64,000 nucleotides of DNA from Wocania_A sp965224845 (GTDB lineage: Bacteria > Bacteroidota > Bacteroidia > Flavobacteriales > Flavobacteriaceae), in contig CBDDAJ010000015.1 of assembly GCA_965224845.1 (NCBI GenBank), positions 496,001 to 560,000 of the forward strand, read 5' to 3'. The position numbers and the translations under genes are program-made. Positions 42,821 to 51,753 of the stretch are shown in pieces. The first letter of the stretch is position 1. Every line of letters starts with the position of its first letter. Below the pieces are notes generated by a model that was given only the letters and a program-made list of their open reading frames with translations, made no database searches and had not been told where the DNA came from.

Positions 42821-44848
42821 TTAAATAGGGACAGCTATATTTACTACGGTACCTGGGTTAGGTTTAGAGACGATATTAAATGTTCCTCCTAATTTTGAAA
42901 CTCTCGATTCGATATTTTTAAGACCAATGCCTTTATGTTTTGTTTTAGCATCAAAACCTATACCATCATCACTTATAGTGACGTATAATGTGTTTTCTTT
43001 TTCTTTAAAGAAAACCGTAATGGTTTTAGCCTTAGCATGCTTTATTACATTTTGAATGGCCTCTTGTACAATGCGAAACACAGCCACTTTAATTGCATTG
43101 CCAATGGTTTCAAACTGTAAGGGCTTTTCTTTTTTTATGCTGTACCTAAAATTTCCTATGGCACTTTGTTGTTTTATATAGTTTTCTAATACTGTCTCGA
43201 AGCTGGTTTTTGAGACTAAGGAATCATTTTTTAACTCATGGGAAACGTCTCTTACTTCCTTTTCAATACCTTGTAATTCCTGCTGTAATTGTTTGAATTG
43301 CTTTAAGGTTTGTGTATCGCCTGTAAGCTCTAAAAAACCAAACCCCATTCTGGTGCCGAATAACTGACTTAATATCCCATCGTGCAAATCTTCCGATATC
43401 CTGTGGCGCTCCAGCAAACGTCCCGTTTCTAACTTTTCGTGCTGCTGTAACATTAAAGCATAAATTTCTTGATTGGCCTCTTGCTGAATCTGCTCGTAAA
43501 CCAAAGCTTTATTTTTTGTGCGCTGTGTCTTGATGAAATACAACAGCCCTAAAACAAATACCAGAATACTGCCTATTACCACAATTAAAATGTTTTGAGT
43601 GGTTAAACGCTTGGTTTCCCTGATATATTGATCGGTCTCAAATTGAATTCTGGTATGTTTGTTTCTTTTTAAGCGCTGTTCATGTTGTATACTATCATTT
43701 AACGTAATGTAAGCGTCGTAATGTTTTATAGCGATACTATCTTCTTCTATTTTTGAGAGAATTAATAACGATTTTAATACATCGTCCTTATAAAATTGTT
43801 CTGAAATGGTTTTTGCTTTATATCCATGATATAGGGCGGAATCTTTTTGCTTTTTATAATCGTAATATTCTGCTAAATGTTGGTGTATAATTATTGACCT
43901 GTATTGTGCCTCTACACTATCACATATTTTTAAGGCACGTAAATACAGCTTTGGCAAATGTTTATGGTCACGAGACAAATATAAAGCATGAGCATAATTG
44001 TCTAGTACCAAAGCATAAAAACTTGGTCGCTCTTTTATAAGGTTTTTATTCTTTAAAATTTTTAAATAGTTTTCTATTGCCTTTTCATATTGACCTGAGT
44101 TCCTAAATGTATTTCCTAAATTATTTAGTGTTTCATTATAAGCCATTCTATCGATAACCTTCAATTCTTTCTTTAGTTCTAGAGATAGATTATAATATTT
44201 AGTTGATTCTTCATATTGTTTCAACTCATCAAACAACATTCCTAAATTATTATAGGTAAACGACTTATGCTTTTTTACTTCATTGGTTTGTTCCAATTTA
44301 TCTAATATTAAAAGGGCTTTTGCAGAAGTAACTTCACTCCCTGTGAAGTCCTTTTCATTCTTTTGAAGAATAGCTATTTTTCGTAAAATAATAGCCCTCT
44401 TCAAATTATTACCTAAAGCCTTATGTGTTTTTTCTGAAATACTGTAGTGGTAATAAACACTATCTGTTTCTATTTTAGGAAAAAAAGAGTAGTGACATTT
44501 CCCTAAAGATTCAGTTATAAATGCAAGAGCAGAAGAGTCTTTTAATTTTTTTGCTCTAGCAATATTCTTGTAAGAATATTGTTTCGCTCGACTAAAGTCT
44601 CCTTTCTTTAAAAAAACACTTATTAAGTTATTGTTAGATTTTAAAATAGTAGAATCCACTTTAGTTTTATATGATAAATCAACTGCCTGTTTAGCATAAA
44701 ATATTCTTTTATCTAAATCTAAATCATTATTTTTAGATAATTGCCTTAACTCCTGAATACTATCAAGTTGTGCTTTAAACCTATTGCTTTGCGCATAAAA
44801 AGTTGTGCTAAGAAAAAAGAATATAAAATATATAAGTCCTTTTGGCAT
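42821..44848 (-). CDS. TPR sensor histidine kinase (duplicate copy A)
   Basis: The product is 675 residues: signal peptide (1-20), TPR sensor region (about 55-380), membrane helix (about 418-438), a HisKA_3 domain with the acceptor His in RISEDLHDGILSQ (about 490) and a C-terminal ATPase domain (SDDGIGF, KGIGLKNIESR). It is a tandem duplicate of the gene at 45022-47049. Residues 1-52 and about 298-675 are nearly identical between copies, whereas 53-297, the bulk of the sensor, has diverged strongly. It lies directly upstream of its probable regulator (42138-42809). The signal is unknown. Confidence 0.93.
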   Translation of the reverse strand: MPKGLIYFIFFFLSTTFYAQSNRFKAQLDSIQELRQLSKNNDLDLDKRIFYAKQAVDLSYKTKVDSTILKSNNNLISVFLKKGDFSRAKQYSYKNIARAKKLKDSSALAFITESLGKCHYSFFPKIETDSVYYHYSISEKTHKALGNNLKRAIILRKIAILQKNEKDFTGSEVTSAKALLILDKLEQTNEVKKHKSFTYNNLGMLFDELKQYEESTKYYNLSLELKKELKVIDRMAYNETLNNLGNTFRNSGQYEKAIENYLKILKNKNLIKERPSFYALVLDNYAHALYLSRDHKHLPKLYLRALKICDSVEAQYRSIIIHQHLAEYYDYKKQKDSALYHGYKAKTISEQFYKDDVLKSLLILSKIEEDSIAIKHYDAYITLNDSIQHEQRLKRNKHTRIQFETDQYIRETKRLTTQNILIVVIGSILVFVLGLLYFIKTQRTKNKALVYEQIQQEANQEIYALMLQQHEKLETGRLLERHRISEDLHDGILSQLFGTRMGFGFLELTGDTQTLKQFKQLQQELQGIEKEVRDVSHELKNDSLVSKTSFETVLENYIKQQSAIGNFRYSIKKEKPLQFETIGNAIKVAVFRIVQEAIQNVIKHAKAKTITVFFKEKENTLYVTISDDGIGFDAKTKHKGIGLKNIESRVSKLGGTFNIVSKPNPGTVVNIAVPI

Positions 44849-44933
44849 GTTTAATCTTGGGTTAAGCTAAAATATAAAAAAGGCTTAAACTTGTAAGCCA
44901 ATTTTTATAAGGACTTTAAAACTTACGATTAAA

Positions 44934-44992
44934 CTATTGCTCTAACCACTTTCTAAACCCTGATGTTATTGAAGAGCTCGTCATTGCCTTAT
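44934..44992 (-). pseudogene. Remnant 3' end of a LytTR regulator gene left by the tandem duplication
   Basis: On the minus strand this reads MTSSSITSGFRKWLEQ and stop, matching the last 17 codons of the intact LytTR gene at 47136-47900 (MTSSSTTSEFRKWLEQ). The flanking DNA (about 44858-44990 against 47059-47188) is also nearly identical. It marks one end of the roughly 2.2 kb segment that was duplicated together with the TPR kinase gene. Too short to be functional. Confidence 0.85.
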
Positions 44993-45021
44993 TTAAATAA
45001 CGATTATATGTAAGTAAAGTT

Positions 45022-47049
45022 TTAAATAGGGACAGCTATATTTACTACGGTACCTGGGTTAGGTTTAGAGACGATATTAAATGTTCCTCCTAATTTTGAA
45101 ACTCTCGATTCGATATTTTTAAGCCCAATGCCTTTATGTTTTGTTTTAGCATCAAAACCTATACCATCATCACTTATAGTGACGTATAATGTGTTTCCTT
45201 TTTCTTTAAAGAAAACCGTAATGGTTTTAGCCTTAGCATGCTTTATTACATTTTGAATGGCCTCTTGTACAATGCGAAACACAGCCACTTTAATTGCATT
45301 GCCAATGGTTTCAAACTGTAAGGGCTTTTCTTTTTTTATGCTGTACCTAAAATTTCCTATGGCACTTTGTTGTTTTATATAGTTTTCTAATACTGTCTCG
45401 AAGCTGGTTTTTGAGACTAAGGAATCGTTTTTTAACTCATGGGAAACGTCTCTTACTTCCTTTTCAATACCTTGTAATTCCTGCTGTAATTGTTTGAATT
45501 GCTTTAAGGTTTGTGTATCGCCTGTAAGCTCTAAAAAACCAAAACCCATTCTGGTGCCGAATAACTGACTTAATATCCCATCGTGCAAATCTTCCGATAT
45601 CCTGTGGCGCTCCAGCAAACGTCCCGTTTCTAACTTTTCGTGCTGCTGTAACATTAAAGCATAAATTTCTTGATTGGCCTCCTGCTGGATCTGCTCGTAA
45701 ACCAAAGCTTTATTTTTTGTACGCTGTGTCTTGATGAAATACAACAGCCCTAAAACAAATACCAGAATACTGCCTATTACCACAATTAAAATGTTTTGAG
45801 TGGTTAAACGCTTGGTTTCCCTGATATATTGGTCGGTCTCAAATTGAATTCTGGTATGTTTGTTTCTTTTTAAGCGTTGTTCATGTTGTATACTATCATT
45901 TAACGTAATGTAAGCGTCGTAATGTTTTATAGCGATACTATCTTCTTCTATTTTTGAGAGAATTAATAACGATTTTAATACATCGTCCTTATAAAATTGT
46001 TCTGAAATGGCTTTTGCTTTATATCCATGATATAAGGCAGAATCTTTTTGCTTTTTATAATCGTAATATTCTGCTAAATGTTGGTGTATAATTATTGACC
46101 TGTATTGTGCCTCTACACTATCACATATTTTTAAGGCACGTAAATACAGCTTTGGCAACTGTTTATATTTGCTAGATAAAAATAAATTATACGCGTAATT
46201 ATCTATGACTTCTGCATAAAAACTTGGTCGTTCTTTTATAAGATTTTTATTCTTTAAAATTTTTAAATAGTTTTCAATAGCTTTATTATACTGACCAAAC
46301 TCCGTATATGCATTGCCTAAATTATTTAATGAATTATCAATGTTCTTTTGGAAGCTTCCTTTAAGTTTTCTTTTTGTGTTAAGCGATAATTTATGATACT
46401 TTATAGATTCCTTATATTGCCTCAATTGATTAAATATTATCCCCAAATTATTATAAATAAAAGATTTTAGTTTTTTTACTTCGTTAGCTTGCCTCATATT
46501 ATCTAATATAGAAATAGCTTTTATTGAGGTGATTTCACTACTGATATAATTCTTTTCAAAACATTGAATCTTAGCTAGATTAAACAACACAAAAGCTCTG
46601 TTATAATGTTCATTTAAAGATTTATAAACCTTTTCAGCCTCATAAAAATAATAATATGCGCTGTCTGCCTTATTGCCTATATTGAGGGAGGAATAATGCA
46701 TTCCTAAAGCATTAAAACTTTGAGCCATCGATGTAGAATCCTTTAGCCTTTTAGATAATTTGAGCGTCTTATGAGATAGCTCTTTTAATCCGTTAAAATA
46801 TTTGTCTGTAATGCATATGCTAATGAGATTGTTATAGGAATTTAAAATAACTGAATCTACTTTAGTTTTATGCGATAATTTACTGGCTTCTTGAGCGTAG
46901 AATATTCTTTTATCTAAATCTAAATCATTATTTTTAGATAATTGCCTTAACTCCTGAATACTATCAAGTTGTGCTTTAAACCTATTGCTTTGCGCATAAA
47001 AAGTTGTGCTAAGAAAAAATAATATAAAATATATAAGTCCTTTTGGCAT
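45022..47049 (-). CDS. TPR sensor histidine kinase (duplicate copy B)
   Basis: The product is 675 residues with the same architecture as copy A: signal peptide, TPR sensor, membrane helix at about 418-438, HisKA_3 with RISEDLHDGILSQ, ATPase domain. The C-terminal 375 residues differ from copy A by only a few substitutions, such as E to G in FKEKGNTLYV and T to A in KAISEQ, whereas residues 53-297 differ throughout. No response regulator adjoins it downstream; the truncated LytTR remnant does. It lies 86 bases after the intact LytTR regulator on the same strand. It presumably senses a different ligand but signals through the same output. Confidence 0.93.
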   Translation of the reverse strand: MPKGLIYFILFFLSTTFYAQSNRFKAQLDSIQELRQLSKNNDLDLDKRIFYAQEASKLSHKTKVDSVILNSYNNLISICITDKYFNGLKELSHKTLKLSKRLKDSTSMAQSFNALGMHYSSLNIGNKADSAYYYFYEAEKVYKSLNEHYNRAFVLFNLAKIQCFEKNYISSEITSIKAISILDNMRQANEVKKLKSFIYNNLGIIFNQLRQYKESIKYHKLSLNTKRKLKGSFQKNIDNSLNNLGNAYTEFGQYNKAIENYLKILKNKNLIKERPSFYAEVIDNYAYNLFLSSKYKQLPKLYLRALKICDSVEAQYRSIIIHQHLAEYYDYKKQKDSALYHGYKAKAISEQFYKDDVLKSLLILSKIEEDSIAIKHYDAYITLNDSIQHEQRLKRNKHTRIQFETDQYIRETKRLTTQNILIVVIGSILVFVLGLLYFIKTQRTKNKALVYEQIQQEANQEIYALMLQQHEKLETGRLLERHRISEDLHDGILSQLFGTRMGFGFLELTGDTQTLKQFKQLQQELQGIEKEVRDVSHELKNDSLVSKTSFETVLENYIKQQSAIGNFRYSIKKEKPLQFETIGNAIKVAVFRIVQEAIQNVIKHAKAKTITVFFKEKGNTLYVTISDDGIGFDAKTKHKGIGLKNIESRVSKLGGTFNIVSKPNPGTVVNIAVPI

Positions 47050-47135
47050 GTTTAAACTTGGGTTAAGCTAAAATATAAAAAAGGCTTAAACTTGTAAGCC
47101 AATTTTTATAAGGACTTTAAAACTTAACGATTAAA

Positions 47136-47900
47136 CTATTGCTCTAACCACTTTCTAAACTCTGATGTTGTTGAAGAGCTTGTCATTAGCTTTTCTTTTA
47201 CGCCCGTCAAGGTAATAAGCAATCGGTTTTTAAAATGATTTTCTATATTTTCAATATAATCGATACTAACTATTTCGCTTCGGTTAATTTTAAAGAACTT
47301 ACCGGGTTGTAATTGCTGGTGAATGGTTCCCAGGTTTTGAGAAATAGTATAGCGTTTCCCTTTAAAATCTGTTGCAATACAAAAATCTCCCGAGGCTTCA
47401 ATAGCACTAATATCAGAAACATTTAATAACTGAATGCCTTTTGCTTTTTTTATTACAAATCGCTTTTTGTAATTGTTATGCGCTTCTTGTAAAGCCGATT
47501 TAAGCTTAGAAATGGTTTGTTGATTTAAGCTGCTGTAATCCCCTTGCTTAAATAACGTTTGGTACTTTTCTATAGCCTTTTTAAAGTCTAATCGTGTATA
47601 AGGTTTTAAAATATAGGCAATACCATTTGTATTAAAAGCCTGAAATAAATATTCATCGTGTGCCGAACAAAAAATAATAGGGGAATCGATAGAAACACCA
47701 CTATATAAATCGAACGAAATACCATCTAATAATTGAATATCTGATAAAATAAAATCATACTTGTTTTGTTGAAGCAATACCTTTCCGTCTCTATTAGAAC
47801 GCGCCCAATCATGTGGAATATTGTCTTTAAAATAATCGTTTACAAAAGACACTAATTTATTATAAGCCGGTATTTCGTCTTCTAAAATTAAAATTTTCAT
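47136..47900 (-). CDS. LytTR-family response regulator
   Basis: The product is 254 residues: receiver (about 1-120) with E7/D8 pair, D54 phospho-acceptor (FILSDIQLLDG) and K at about 99 (AYILKPYTR), a linker, and a LytTR DNA-binding domain (about 150-254, VIKKAKGIQLLNVSDISAIE, GKFFKINRSEIVS). It is the output partner of the LytS-like kinase at 47981 (80 bases upstream) and is probably tied to the outer-membrane receptor encoded before that. Its 3' end was copied during the downstream kinase duplication. Confidence 0.93.
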   Translation of the reverse strand: MKILILEDEIPAYNKLVSFVNDYFKDNIPHDWARSNRDGKVLLQQNKYDFILSDIQLLDGISFDLYSGVSIDSPIIFCSAHDEYLFQAFNTNGIAYILKPYTRLDFKKAIEKYQTLFKQGDYSSLNQQTISKLKSALQEAHNNYKKRFVIKKAKGIQLLNVSDISAIEASGDFCIATDFKGKRYTISQNLGTIHQQLQPGKFFKINRSEIVSIDYIENIENHFKNRLLITLTGVKEKLMTSSSTTSEFRKWLEQ

Positions 47901-47980
47901 CTGTTTAAATTTTATTGCTCTTTAGTTGTCAGATGTAATTCGCCAATTAACATATTGGTTGTTATTTTGGTATTACTGTA

Positions 47981-48991
47981 TTAGTTTTCATCAATTAATT
48001 TAATAATTGGAATTGAAATATGAAACTCGTTATCTGTATTTATAATAATCATGTCTTTATCTGAAAGCAGTTTGTACCTGGATTTTAAGTTTTCTAATCC
48101 TGTGCCAAATGATTCATTTTTAAAATGTGCCTTCGATTTAGTGTTTGTTACTTTTAGTAAATGATCATCTATTAAAATAGTGGTTTTTATAGCATGCCCG
48201 TTTTGTGGTTTATTGTGTTTTACCACATTTTCTAAAAGTGTTTGCAGCGCACCTGTTGGAATAAATTTAGCTTCAGTTTTCGTTTTTACATCTATTTTAA
48301 AGTCATAATCGTTTTCAAAACGCGTTTTAATTAAAAATATATAATTCTCTGCCAATTCAATCTCTTCAGATAACTCCATAACCTCAACATCTTTAGTTTT
48401 AATTAAATATCTGTAAATTAAAGACAACCTATTAATGTATTCTTTAGCTTTTTCTGCATTTCTATCAATTAAGCAATCCAGGGTATTTAGGTTATTAAAT
48501 AAAAAATGCGGGTTTATTTGAGAGCGTAGTAGCTTGAGTTCATTCTCTTTTTGTTGTTTTTCAACGGTTACTAATTCGGTTTGACTTTCATAGAATTTTT
48601 TGGTTAAAAGTAGCCCAAAAATAAATCCTGTATTGTCTGAAGCTGTTGAAATTCCAAGAACAGCAACCTTGTGCCATTTGGGAAAATTACTCCAATTATG
48701 GCCTTGTATCCAAAAAATAATCGTTTCTAATAATGCCCCTAAAAAGGACAATGTTAAAACGCCAAAAAAAATAAAATACAAATATCTTTTCTTAAATAAA
48801 TACTTTGGAATTAATAGGTAAAAGAAAATGATGATGATAATTATTGAAACCAATATAGAGAAAAAAGTGTCGGCTATAAACACTTTGTTTAAGCTGTTTT
48901 TAGAATAGTAAGTAATTAACATTATAAGGCTAAACACCAAATAATATATTACCAATAAGATGCCGTCTGATCTATTTAATTTGGTTTTCAT
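47981..48991 (-). CDS. LytS-like sensor histidine kinase (His_kinase family)
   Basis: The product is 336 residues: four membrane helices (about 11-30, 40-62, 70-95, 108-130), a short coil and the His_kinase domain with H162 in LLRSQINPHFLFNNLN, followed by a degenerate ATPase domain (LLENVVKHN, GTGLENLKSRYKLL). It should phosphorylate the LytTR regulator at 47136. It starts 15 bases after the stop of the outer-membrane barrel gene, so receptor, kinase and regulator form one transcription unit. Confidence 0.93.
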   Translation of the reverse strand: MKTKLNRSDGILLVIYYLVFSLIMLITYYSKNSLNKVFIADTFFSILVSIIIIIIFFYLLIPKYLFKKRYLYFIFFGVLTLSFLGALLETIIFWIQGHNWSNFPKWHKVAVLGISTASDNTGFIFGLLLTKKFYESQTELVTVEKQQKENELKLLRSQINPHFLFNNLNTLDCLIDRNAEKAKEYINRLSLIYRYLIKTKDVEVMELSEEIELAENYIFLIKTRFENDYDFKIDVKTKTEAKFIPTGALQTLLENVVKHNKPQNGHAIKTTILIDDHLLKVTNTKSKAHFKNESFGTGLENLKSRYKLLSDKDMIIINTDNEFHISIPIIKLIDEN

Positions 48992-49006
48992 GTGCTGTTC
49001 TTACTT

Positions 49007-51400
49007 CTAATTTCCTGTACGCCCTTTCTCGTCGTTATTTCCCGTTTCATGCCTTTTCGCTTTAATATTTTTATTACCAAACTTATAGCTTGCAGACAAT
49101 TGAAACGATCTACTGTCATAATAATATCTGGCTGTTTGATATACGCCATTAACTCTGCTTTCATTTCTCTCTGCCGAACTTTTAAAAATATCATTTCCCC
49201 TCAAAGTTATGTTCAAATCCTTATTTAACAATAAAATTTGCAGGGATAATGATAATGAGCTTGAAGATTTGGTTTCATAAACACCATTTAAACCCGGGAA
49301 GCTATACCAATAATTAACACCCATAAGCAGTGTTTTATCTGCATTCAAATTAAAATCATTATAGGTAGACAGCGTTGCATTTATTCCTTTTTGATCTTCC
49401 TGCGCTTCTTCTAAATTAAATTTAGACTTCGCGTAATTTATATCTAAACTGTTATAACTGCTCCACCATTTAATATTATTGAATGTATAGTTTTCAGAAA
49501 TCCCTATTCGATTTGTGTTTATAAAATTTTCGTTAGTAAAACGAATAATATTTGTTGTGGTATCGGCCAATGGCACTTGCGAAAATAAATTATCTTCATT
49601 GGTGTAATATAACTTTGTTACAAAGTTGTGGTATGTATTTGTTAATTCAAAATTATTAATAAATGCAGGCTGCAAAAAGGCATTTCCTTCAATAGTTTGA
49701 AACGGGTTAACAAAATATATATTTGGGTTTAGCTCAAAAAAGTTGGGCCTCTGAATTCGCTTACTATAATTAAATGAGAAATTAGAATTCTCAGTAGCAT
49801 TATACGAAAGATAAAATGTTGGGAACAACTTTGTATAATTGTTTTTAGTTGATACGTTTAAATTATTAGATTTTGAATCGGTTTGAGTCGCTTCCATTCT
49901 TAATCCAAACTGTGCACTCCATTTATCATTAAATTTTTTATTAGCAGAAAGGTACAATGCCTGAATACTTTCTTTATACTCAAAATCATTTTGAGATAAT
50001 GGTACGTTTGTAATAGGTGTATCAACCAAACCACTGTTAAAAAACAAAATATCATTTGATGAGCTTGAGTTTGATATTTTTCCTCCAAAATCTAAATCTA
50101 CGTCTTTTAAAGGATATTCAATATCTAATTTTGCCGATGTATTTGTTACATTTTGCTTGTTTGTATTTGTGCCTCTATAAAATTGTTCTGAAGCCGGGTT
50201 TTGTATTATTGAAACGCCATTGTATGTTTTAATATCTGGGTTTTTATATGTAAAATAATCTAAATTCAATGTTATTTTTCGTCCTAAAGTATCAATAGCG
50301 ACTTCATTGTTATAGTTCACAGAATGAATTTCGGGGCTTAAATTCATGGTTCCGTCAGACTGAAGATATCGTATTATTTCATTCGTATTATAATCAAAAA
50401 CAGGTGTGTAAGGGGCATCTGTTACATCAAAATTTGTTTTATTATATAAGTACTGCCCGCCCATTGTCCATTTAGATGTTACTTGATAATTAACATCAAC
50501 TCGTCCATAAAACCTTTTTATATCAGCTTTAAAAGGTGAAGATGTGTACCAAAGTCCGTCGGGAAAATAAGCATAATCGTCCTGTTCCTGATAGTAGGTT
50601 CCATCACTAAAATTAATTGAAGTCGCTATACTTAGTTTGTCTTCATTAAAGTTAAAACTTCCCCCCCAAGAGCCTGAAGGGTATCTCCTTTGCCTGTAAG
50701 ATGATTTTAGTTGCGCATTCCAAGAATCTTTTTTCACTTGTTTTAAAGTAATATTGACTAATCCACTATTTCCTGATGCTTCATATTTTGCTGGAGGGGT
50801 AGTAATAACTTCTATATTTTTGATGTCCTCTGATGCTATTGATTTTAAAAAACCGGCTAAGTCTTCATCAGATAATTGCACAATTTTATCATCAATCATT
50901 ACTTGAAGGTTGCTCTTTCCTATCATCGTGATCCTATTATTTTGCACACGAACTCCTGGTGTTACCCTTAAAACATCTAAAGCATCACCTTCTGAAGCTT
51001 TTGATGAGTTTTCGACATTAAAAACCAGGCGATCTATTTTTCGCTGAATTAGCTTCCTTTTTGCTTCAACTACTATTTCATCTAATTCTTGAGAGCTTAC
51101 AACCGCTATAACACCTAGATCAATAGATTGCTCTGCTACAGTAATTTGTTTAGTATAAAGGGTTTCTCCAACATAAATAACTTGCAGCATATAATCCCCT
51201 TTCTTAACATCTAATTTAAAGCCTCCTTTTTCATTGGTAATTCCGCCTGTTATAATTGAAGACTGGTTAGTTAATAATATTATTTCAGCAAACTCTAAAG
51301 GCAGATTGTTTTCGTCTGTAATTATTCCTGAAACATGCTGTGAAAAGCTTTGCGTTATACTAAAAATAAAAAAGAAATAACTTAGTGATTTAAGTTTCAT
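49007..51400 (-). CDS. TonB-dependent-type outer-membrane barrel protein (CarboxypepD_reg + OMP_b-brl_3)
   Basis: The product is 797 residues from ATG at 51398-51400, chosen because the signal peptide (KLKSLSYFFFIFSITQSFSQ) begins there; an in-frame ATG 39 bases upstream is less likely. It has a carboxypeptidase-regulatory-like domain (about 23-105), a plug-like domain (about 115-215, GDALDVLRVTPGVRV, NIEVITTPPAKYEASG) and a large beta barrel to the C-terminus with the OMP_b-brl_3 pattern (KLFPTFYLSYNATENSNFSFNYSKRIQRP). Proteins of this group act in outer-membrane uptake or surface sensing. There is no SusD partner. Its position before a LytS/LytTR pair suggests it reports on or is controlled by that system. 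Confidence 0.9.
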   Translation of the reverse strand: MKLKSLSYFFFIFSITQSFSQHVSGIITDENNLPLEFAEIILLTNQSSIITGGITNEKGGFKLDVKKGDYMLQVIYVGETLYTKQITVAEQSIDLGVIAVVSSQELDEIVVEAKRKLIQRKIDRLVFNVENSSKASEGDALDVLRVTPGVRVQNNRITMIGKSNLQVMIDDKIVQLSDEDLAGFLKSIASEDIKNIEVITTPPAKYEASGNSGLVNITLKQVKKDSWNAQLKSSYRQRRYPSGSWGGSFNFNEDKLSIATSINFSDGTYYQEQDDYAYFPDGLWYTSSPFKADIKRFYGRVDVNYQVTSKWTMGGQYLYNKTNFDVTDAPYTPVFDYNTNEIIRYLQSDGTMNLSPEIHSVNYNNEVAIDTLGRKITLNLDYFTYKNPDIKTYNGVSIIQNPASEQFYRGTNTNKQNVTNTSAKLDIEYPLKDVDLDFGGKISNSSSSNDILFFNSGLVDTPITNVPLSQNDFEYKESIQALYLSANKKFNDKWSAQFGLRMEATQTDSKSNNLNVSTKNNYTKLFPTFYLSYNATENSNFSFNYSKRIQRPNFFELNPNIYFVNPFQTIEGNAFLQPAFINNFELTNTYHNFVTKLYYTNEDNLFSQVPLADTTTNIIRFTNENFINTNRIGISENYTFNNIKWWSSYNSLDINYAKSKFNLEEAQEDQKGINATLSTYNDFNLNADKTLLMGVNYWYSFPGLNGVYETKSSSSLSLSLQILLLNKDLNITLRGNDIFKSSAERNESRVNGVYQTARYYYDSRSFQLSASYKFGNKNIKAKRHETGNNDEKGRTGN

Positions 51401-51439
51401 AACCGTTCGTTTTAAATTGATGAGTAAAGGTATTCTCAT

Positions 51440-51753
51440 CGCTTTTTTTGTTAAAACAGTTTCTGACGAATTGGGCTAAAAAAGGGTTGAATTAATACTT
51501 TAATTCTATAAAACAAAAAGACATTTAACGGTAATGGATTAAACCCTTATTAATGTAAAAGTGGTTTTATTAAAATGAGGCTTTTGATTTAATTGCATAA
51601 TTGCGATTTTATCAACCTTTTTGTTGTTAACATTAAATTTTTATTCATATTATTAATCAATCAGGCAAAAGACTGCATTTTCTTCAAAAATCTAGTTTCA
51701 ATAAAAATGTAAAGTATAATTTTGTATGTTTATTAAAATGCTTAAAACATAAA
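51440..51753. other. Divergent intergenic region (receptor operon / glycogen operon)
   Basis: About 350 bases without a gene. The right part holds the -7 box of the glycogen operon at 51717-51724. The left part should hold the minus-strand promoter of the receptor operon, but I see no strong consensus box. No repeats or RNA gene are apparent. Confidence 0.5.
51717..51724 (+). promoter_or_regulatory. -7 promoter box of the glycogen operon
   Basis: TAATTTTG matches TANNTTTG. The transcript would start near 51731, leaving a leader of about 23 bases before ATG 51754. A TTTC at about 51696 is a poor -33 candidate. Confidence 0.45.
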
